In this document: in pieces, positions 6,320 to 9,434 of the stretch | Layout: each line of letters opens with the position of its first letter | Position numbering within the stretch: position 1 is the stretch's first letter | Translations under genes and position numbers: made by a program | Notes under the pieces: generated by a model | What the model was told of the DNA's origin: nothing | What the model saw: the letters and a program-made list of their open reading frames with translations, nothing else | The model's database searches: none | From: Acetobacteraceae bacterium | Lineage (GTDB): Bacteria > Pseudomonadota > Alphaproteobacteria > Acetobacterales > Acetobacteraceae | Direction: 5' to 3' | Assembly: GCA_027489135.1 (NCBI GenBank) | Contig: JAIYAI010000416.1 | Location: 1-9,434 of the forward strand | Length of the DNA: 9,434 nucleotides

Positions 6320-7545
6320 GCCTCCTCGACCTGTCACCCACCCACTGTCCCGGCCCGCGTCTCAGCCGCCGCGGCGCGCTGCTCGGCTTCGGCGCCGCCT
6401 TTGCTCTCGGCGGGTCCCGCCTCGCCTTCGCTCAGGCGTCAGGCGACGCTCGCCTCGTGGTGGTCCTGTTGCGCGGCGGTCTCGACGGCTTGGGTGCGGT
6501 GCAGCCCTATGGCGACCCCGCCTTCGCCGGGCTGCGCGGACCGCTTGCCCTGCCCGAGCCCGGCCGCCAGGGCGGTACGCTCGACCTCGGCGGCCGCTTC
6601 GGGCTGCACCCGTCGCTGGCGCAGGTCCATGCGCTGTACCGCGGCAACCAGGCCCTCGTGGTCCACGCCGTGGCCGGCCCCTATCGCAGCCGCAGCCATT
6701 TCGACGCCCAGGACATGCTGGAAAGCGGCGCGACGGAGCGGCTCGACTCGGGCTGGCTGAACCGCGCCCTCGTCGCGGTCCAGGGCGGGCCGCGCGGCCA
6801 GGCCGGGCTCGCGGTCGGGCTCGATGTGCCCTTGCTGATGAAGGGGCCGGCGGAGGTCCGCAATTTTGCGCCCGCCGCGCCGTCTGCGCTCAGTCCCGAC
6901 CTGATGGCGCGGGTCGAGGGATTGCTGGCGCGTGATCCTGCCTTCGGTCCCGCCGTACGGCGCGGGCAGGAGGAGCGGCGGTTCGCTTCCGCCGCCCTCG
7001 GCGATGACGCGCCGCAGGGCATGGGGGGCCGGCGCGGCGGCGGTTTTGGCCCGCTCGCCGCCGCCGCTGGGCGCCTGATGGCGACCGCCGGCGGGCCGCG
7101 CATCGCGGCGCTCGAGACCGCCGGCTTCGATACCCATGTCAGCCAGGGCATCAAGTTGGCAGCGTCGCTGACCATGCTGGACAACGGCCTCGCCGGGCTG
7201 CGCGAGGGCATGGGCGAGGCGGTCTGGGCGCGGACTGTGGTGCTGGTGATTACCGAATTCGGTCGCACTGCGCGCATCAACGGCACCCAGGGCACGGACC
7301 ATGGCACGGCGGGCGTGGCGTTGCTGCTCGGCGGCGCGGTCGCTGGCGGGAAGGTGCGGACGGATTGGCCCGGTCTCGGCCAGGGGCGTCTCTTCGAGGA
7401 CCGTGATCTCGCACCGACTACGGATCTTCGCGGCATCGCCAAGGCTGTGCTGCGCGACCACCTCCGACTGCCGCCACAGGCGGTGGATGCCGCCTTTCCG
7501 GGCAGCGCCGGGATCGCCCCGGCAACAGGTCTGATCCGCGCCTGA
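6316..7545 (+). CDS. DUF1501 domain-containing protein with Tat signal
   Basis: A 409-residue protein. Residues 14-40 form a twin-arginine export signal: LSRRGALLGFG, then a hydrophobic Ala/Gly/Leu stretch, with likely cleavage near AFA-QA (residue 39). DUF1501 features follow: LVVVLLRGGLDGLG (47-60), SHFDAQDMLESG (127-138), GWLNRAL (146-152), GFDTHVSQG (270-278), TEFGRTARINGTQGTDHG (313-330) and LLLGGAV (336-342). The family is related to the alkaline phosphatase/sulfatase superfamily; the Asp/His of FDTH and TDHG are the likely metal-binding candidates, but no substrate is established. Export via Tat implies a folded periplasmic or surface protein. Translation starts inside the DUF1800 stop (ATGA) with no ribosome site of its own. 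Other in-frame upstream starts lie within the DUF1800 gene and would remove the signal from the N-terminus. A strong hairpin begins at the stop codon. Confidence 0.93.
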   Translation: MSLLDLSPTHCPGPRLSRRGALLGFGAAFALGGSRLAFAQASGDARLVVVLLRGGLDGLGAVQPYGDPAFAGLRGPLALPEPGRQGGTLDLGGRFGLHPSLAQVHALYRGNQALVVHAVAGPYRSRSHFDAQDMLESGATERLDSGWLNRALVAVQGGPRGQAGLAVGLDVPLLMKGPAEVRNFAPAAPSALSPDLMARVEGLLARDPAFGPAVRRGQEERRFASAALGDDAPQGMGGRRGGGFGPLAAAAGRLMATAGGPRIAALETAGFDTHVSQGIKLAASLTMLDNGLAGLREGMGEAVWARTVVLVITEFGRTARINGTQGTDHGTAGVALLLGGAVAGGKVRTDWPGLGQGRLFEDRDLAPTTDLRGIAKAVLRDHLRLPPQAVDAAFPGSAGIAPATGLIRA

Positions 7546-7590
7546 CCCGGCTGGTGCGGCTGGGCCGTCGCCCGGCCGCGCCAGCCGGGT
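7545..7590 (+). terminator. Long perfect hairpin at the end of the DUF1800-DUF1501 unit
   Basis: Bases 7545-7565 pair with 7570-7590 over 21 consecutive positions around a CGTC loop: 19 Watson-Crick pairs and two pairs that are U-G only in plus-strand RNA. On the minus strand those two become A-C mismatches, so the structure is best formed by the transcript coming from DUF1501. It starts at the last base of the DUF1501 stop codon. No T-run follows, so it may be an intrinsic terminator of the GC-rich, U-poor kind or a 3'-end protecting structure. Confidence 0.7.
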
Positions 7591-7644
7591 AGCTGCCGCG
7601 GAAAGGCGAGGCTGCAGGACACGGGTGCCAGGCCGCTCGGCGCG

Positions 7645-7969
7645 GTGGCCCTGCAGGTGCCGCCCCGTCGAGCGGTCTGCGATCAGCCTCGTCTCGCTGG
7701 CAATCGATACGCCCCAATCGACAGGCCCCAGTCGCCGCCCCCAGCATCGGGGACGTCGGTGAGCCCGCGCTTCCGCGAAGCCTCCAGCCGCTCTGCCGCG
7801 ACGCCATGGCATGCACACGCACATCGATCAGCCCCGGCATCGGCGTCTGCCTGCAGCCGTCGAGCACGCGCGCGTCGTCGGATGGGGTGGTCGGCGAGTT
7901 CCTCGATGCGGCCGGCCTCGACCAGTACCTCCAATACACCCGAAATCGCAACAAAATCCTGCCCGACAT
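7645..7969 (-). pseudogene. Decayed amidohydrolase (imidazolonepropionase-like), frameshifted and internally deleted
   Basis: No intact frame covers this stretch, but on the minus strand the N-terminal motifs of a COG1228-type amidohydrolase appear in correct order across changing frames. An ATG at 7969 opens MSGRILLRFRV, like the usual start. A second frame gives VLVEAGRIEELADHPI (7928-7881). Back in the first frame is MPGLIDVRVHAM (7840-7805), the PGLIDxHxH metal-binding motif with its first His replaced by Arg (codon 7819-7817). The second frame then gives RGLTDVPDAGGGDWGL (7769-7722), matching the family's RGFTTVRDAGGADWGL-type block. Only about a dozen residues separate the last two, where family members have about 40, so some 90 bases are missing. 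A third frame may hold a faint continuation to about 7645 (LIADRSTGR). The catalytic C-terminal two thirds are absent. No working product is possible. Confidence 0.72.
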
Positions 7970-8065
7970 GCGGCCGCGGCGGAAAAGGGTGGAGGTGGCG
8001 GACATCGGCATCCCGTCGCATGCTGCGGCGCGACGCATCGCGCGCGACTGCGGGAGGGAAGCCTT
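7970..8065 (+). promoter_or_regulatory. Upstream region of the DUF169 gene with ribosome binding site
   Basis: This is the only sequence between the pseudogene and the DUF169 start, so a promoter for the DUF169/amidohydrolase unit should lie here or within the pseudogene. GGAGG at 8053-8057, eight bases before the ATG at 8066, is a strong ribosome site and fixes that start. I see no convincing -35/-10 pair. The strand is assigned from the downstream gene. Confidence 0.4.
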
Positions 8066-8827
8066 ATGTCCGGGATCGACCTGAAGGCGCTCGTCGCCGA
8101 ACTGAACGCGCTGCTGCGGCTGAAGACCACCGTCATCGGCATGAAGCTGTTCGAGACCGTCGCCGAGATGGAGGCCATCCCCCGCATCCGTCGCCCCAAG
8201 CATGTGCTGGCGACGGACCAGGTGGTGGGCCAGGCGACTCGGCTCGGCTGGACCGTGGGCGTCACCGCGGAGGACCTGGTGGGCGCGCAGTGCCGCGCGG
8301 TCATTGGCCTCGGCCCGCGCGACGAGACCGGCGAGCGCTACGTCAATGTCTGGCACGGCGACCTGGAGAGTGCGACGGCCCGGCAGCAGGCGCTGGACTG
8401 CGTGCCGCATGGCCGCTTCCAGGCCATGGCCTGCAGCCCTGCCGACAGCGGCCGCATCCCCGACCCCGACATCCTGCTGGTCTATGCCACGCCGGGACAG
8501 ATGATCATCCTGATCAACGGGCTGCAGTACCGGAACTACAAGAAGTTCCAATGGTCCGTGGTCGGGGAGAGTGCCTGCGCCGATAGCTGGGGCCGCGCGC
8601 TCTCGACCGGGGAGCCGAGCCTTTCGATCCCCTGCTTCGCCGAGCGCCGCTACGGCGGCGTGCCGGATGAGGAGATGCTGATGGCGCTGAAGCCCGCCGA
8701 CCTGCGGCGCGCCGTCGACGGGATGCACGCCCTGGCGAAGAACGGGCTGCGCTATCCGATCCCGCCCTATGGCGTGCAGATGGATCCCTCCGCCGGCATG
8801 GGCCGCAGCTATTCGGCAAAATCCTGA
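8066..8827 (+). CDS. DUF169 domain-containing protein
   Basis: A 253-residue protein with neither signal peptide nor membrane segment, hence probably cytoplasmic. It matches the DUF169 (COG2043-like) pattern. The early block is LRLKTTVIGMKLF (17-29), the family's 'xxPVGVKLF'-type opening. A middle part rich in Cys follows (C76, C112, C123), then LLVYATPGQMIILINGLQY (137-155), GESACADSW (168-176) and PSLSIPCFAERRYG (184-197). The repeated Cys, including those in GESACA and IPC, could bind a metal or cofactor, but no activity is established for the family. The start is well supported by GGAGG eight bases upstream. It lies 59 bases before an exported amidohydrolase on the same strand, suggesting a shared transcript and pathway. 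I am sure of the family, not of the function. Confidence 0.88.
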   Translation: MSGIDLKALVAELNALLRLKTTVIGMKLFETVAEMEAIPRIRRPKHVLATDQVVGQATRLGWTVGVTAEDLVGAQCRAVIGLGPRDETGERYVNVWHGDLESATARQQALDCVPHGRFQAMACSPADSGRIPDPDILLVYATPGQMIILINGLQYRNYKKFQWSVVGESACADSWGRALSTGEPSLSIPCFAERRYGGVPDEEMLMALKPADLRRAVDGMHALAKNGLRYPIPPYGVQMDPSAGMGRSYSAKS

Positions 8828-8834
8828 GACTTGC

Positions 8835-8854
8835 CGCCCGCTCGCGAGCGGGCG
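8835..8854 (+). other. Perfect 20-nt palindrome between the DUF169 and amidohydrolase genes
   Basis: CGCCCGCT (8835-8842) pairs with AGCGGGCG (8847-8854) around CGCG, and the full 20 bases are self-complementary. It starts 7 bases after the DUF169 stop and ends 32 bases before the next ATG. It could be an intercistronic hairpin that tunes the two genes' expression, a partial terminator without a T-run, or a dimeric protein-binding site. The sequence alone does not decide between these. Confidence 0.5.
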
Positions 8855-8875
8855 CATGCTGCCGCGACGAGAGAG

Positions 8876-8881
8876 AGGAGG
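8876..8881 (+). promoter_or_regulatory. Strong ribosome binding site of the amidohydrolase gene
   Basis: AGGAGG lies five bases before the ATG at 8887. A GTG directly ahead at 8884 is in the same frame but would leave only two bases of spacing, so the ATG is preferred. Confidence 0.75.
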
Positions 8882-8886
8882 GCGTG

Positions 8887-9434
8887 ATGGGCTTCCTGAC
8901 CGATGAGGAACTCGCCGCGCTGACGCCGGCGAAGGAGGTTATGTTCCGCTCCCCCGTGCCGACGCAGGTGATCGCCTCCGACGAGTTCTCGCCCATCCCG
9001 CAGACCCCGCAGCAGAAGCAGGTGGAGGCGCGGATCAAGGACCTCGCCGACGAGATCGGCACCAAGCAGGGCCTTGACCGCCGGCGCTTCCTGGCGACGG
9101 CCTCCGGCATGGCGGCCGCCTTCCTCGCGATGAACGACGTCTACGGTCCCGTCTTCGGCGTGAGCAAGGCGGAGGCGCAGCAGCCCGACCGCGCCGAAGC
9201 GCGCGCCGCCTCCCTCCGCGACCAGTTCATCATGGACGTGCACACTCACTTCCTGCGCGACGACACGCGGTTGATGGGCTTCGTCAACATGCGGCAATCC
9301 GTGGGCCGCGCCGGCTGGAATCCGGCGCTGAATCCGGCCGAGCAGTCCTTGCAGAGCCTGATGTATGCCAACTGGTTCAAGGAGATCTACCTCGACAGCG
9401 ACACCAAGGTGGCGCTGATCTCGGGCGCGCCATC
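8887..9434 (+). CDS. Tat-exported amidohydrolase family protein, N-terminal part (3' end outside window)
   Basis: The first 182 residues of a gene that runs off the window. Residues 1-63 are a polar N-terminal extension. Residues 64-98 look like a twin-arginine signal: DRRRFLATASG (64-74), a hydrophobic run to about residue 91, then KAEAQ, a likely cleavage point at 94-98. The mature part soon reaches FIMDVHTHFL (114-123), where H119 and H121 form the HxH metal pair on strand 1 of the amidohydrolase TIM barrel (COG2159-like, amidohydrolase 2 group). Block EIYLDSDTKVALISG (166-180) fits the next barrel strand. Such enzymes hydrolyse or decarboxylate small cyclic or carboxylated substrates; the substrate here is unknown. 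The 64-residue region ahead of the twin arginines is unusually long. Start 8887 is backed by a strong ribosome site. It probably shares a transcript with the DUF169 gene. Confidence 0.88.
   Translation, partial: MGFLTDEELAALTPAKEVMFRSPVPTQVIASDEFSPIPQTPQQKQVEARIKDLADEIGTKQGLDRRRFLATASGMAAAFLAMNDVYGPVFGVSKAEAQQPDRAEARAASLRDQFIMDVHTHFLRDDTRLMGFVNMRQSVGRAGWNPALNPAEQSLQSLMYANWFKEIYLDSDTKVALISGAP

Noticed and set aside
4874..6337. Minus-strand open frame (487 codons) opposite the DUF1800 gene
   Set aside because: It mirrors a well-supported DUF1800 gene over its whole length and shows no family motif of its own.
7806..8084. Possible small plus-strand protein of 92 residues upstream of DUF169
   Set aside because: It looks protein-like in places (GEFLDAAGLDQYLQY) but is antisense to the amidohydrolase remnant, has no ribosome site and overlaps the DUF169 start.
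7645..8586. Plus-strand open frame (313 codons) running through the gap into the DUF169 gene
   Set aside because: It is out of frame with DUF169, lacks a ribosome site and crosses the minus-strand pseudogene; its protein has no recognisable motif.
7418..8857. Minus-strand open frame (479 codons) spanning the DUF1501 end, the gap and the DUF169 gene
   Set aside because: Most of it is a shadow of the DUF169 gene. Only the section around 7802-7969 carries real signal, and that belongs to the frameshifted amidohydrolase remnant, not to an intact protein.
7645..9434. Pseudogene as a decayed duplicate of the neighbouring exported amidohydrolase
   Set aside because: The metal motifs and surrounding blocks differ: PGLIDxHxH with a DAGGxDWG block in the remnant, MDVHTHF with a Tat signal in the live gene. 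They belong to different amidohydrolase subfamilies.
1..9434. tRNA, rRNA, CRISPR array, insertion sequence ends, phage or defence genes
   Set aside because: No spaced direct repeats, transposase or integrase motifs, tRNA-like cloverleaf or rRNA sequence was seen by eye. The pseudogene edges show no target-site duplication that I could recognise.

Overview
The window is very GC-rich, with strong G/C preference at third codon positions and long spurious open frames opposite most genes. Together with the gene content (Tat-exported proteins, a DUF1800/DUF1501 pair, a DUF4214 polysaccharide protein) this suggests an alphaproteobacterium, most likely an Acetobacteraceae (Roseomonas-like) member. 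That placement is an inference from style and family content, not from a marker gene.

Layout. (1) 1-426 (+): the C-terminal part of a CysQ-type 3'(2'),5'-bisphosphate nucleotidase, cut by the window edge. (2) 442-4746 (-): a four-gene surface-polysaccharide cluster, read right to left. It comprises a bifunctional mannose-1-phosphate guanylyltransferase/mannose-6-phosphate isomerase (GDP-mannose supply), a small beta-rich protein of unknown function, a GT4-type glycosyltransferase with an 11-residue repeat region at its N-terminus, and a DUF4214 protein coupled to the glycosyltransferase by an ATGA overlap. (3) 4747-4990: the divergent intergenic region. (4) 4991-7545 (+): a DUF1800 gene and a Tat-exported DUF1501 gene, again with an ATGA overlap, closed by a 21-bp-stem hairpin right at the stop codon. 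(5) 7546-8065: no intact gene, but the minus strand carries a decayed amidohydrolase (imidazolonepropionase-like) whose family motifs appear in the right order in shifting frames. (6) 8066-9434 (+): a DUF169 protein followed, after a short gap holding a perfect 20-nt palindrome, by the 5' part of a metal-dependent amidohydrolase with an internal Tat-type signal.

How they work together. The minus-strand cluster plausibly makes GDP-mannose and transfers a sugar during polysaccharide assembly. The DUF1800/DUF1501 pair is a widespread conserved module of unknown function. The DUF169 gene and the exported amidohydrolase look like a second two-gene unit, possibly continuing beyond the window. No defence system, CRISPR array, tRNA, rRNA or insertion sequence was seen. 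The least expected items are the amidohydrolase pseudogene, the 33-bp tandem repeat in the glycosyltransferase gene, and the DUF169/amidohydrolase pairing.
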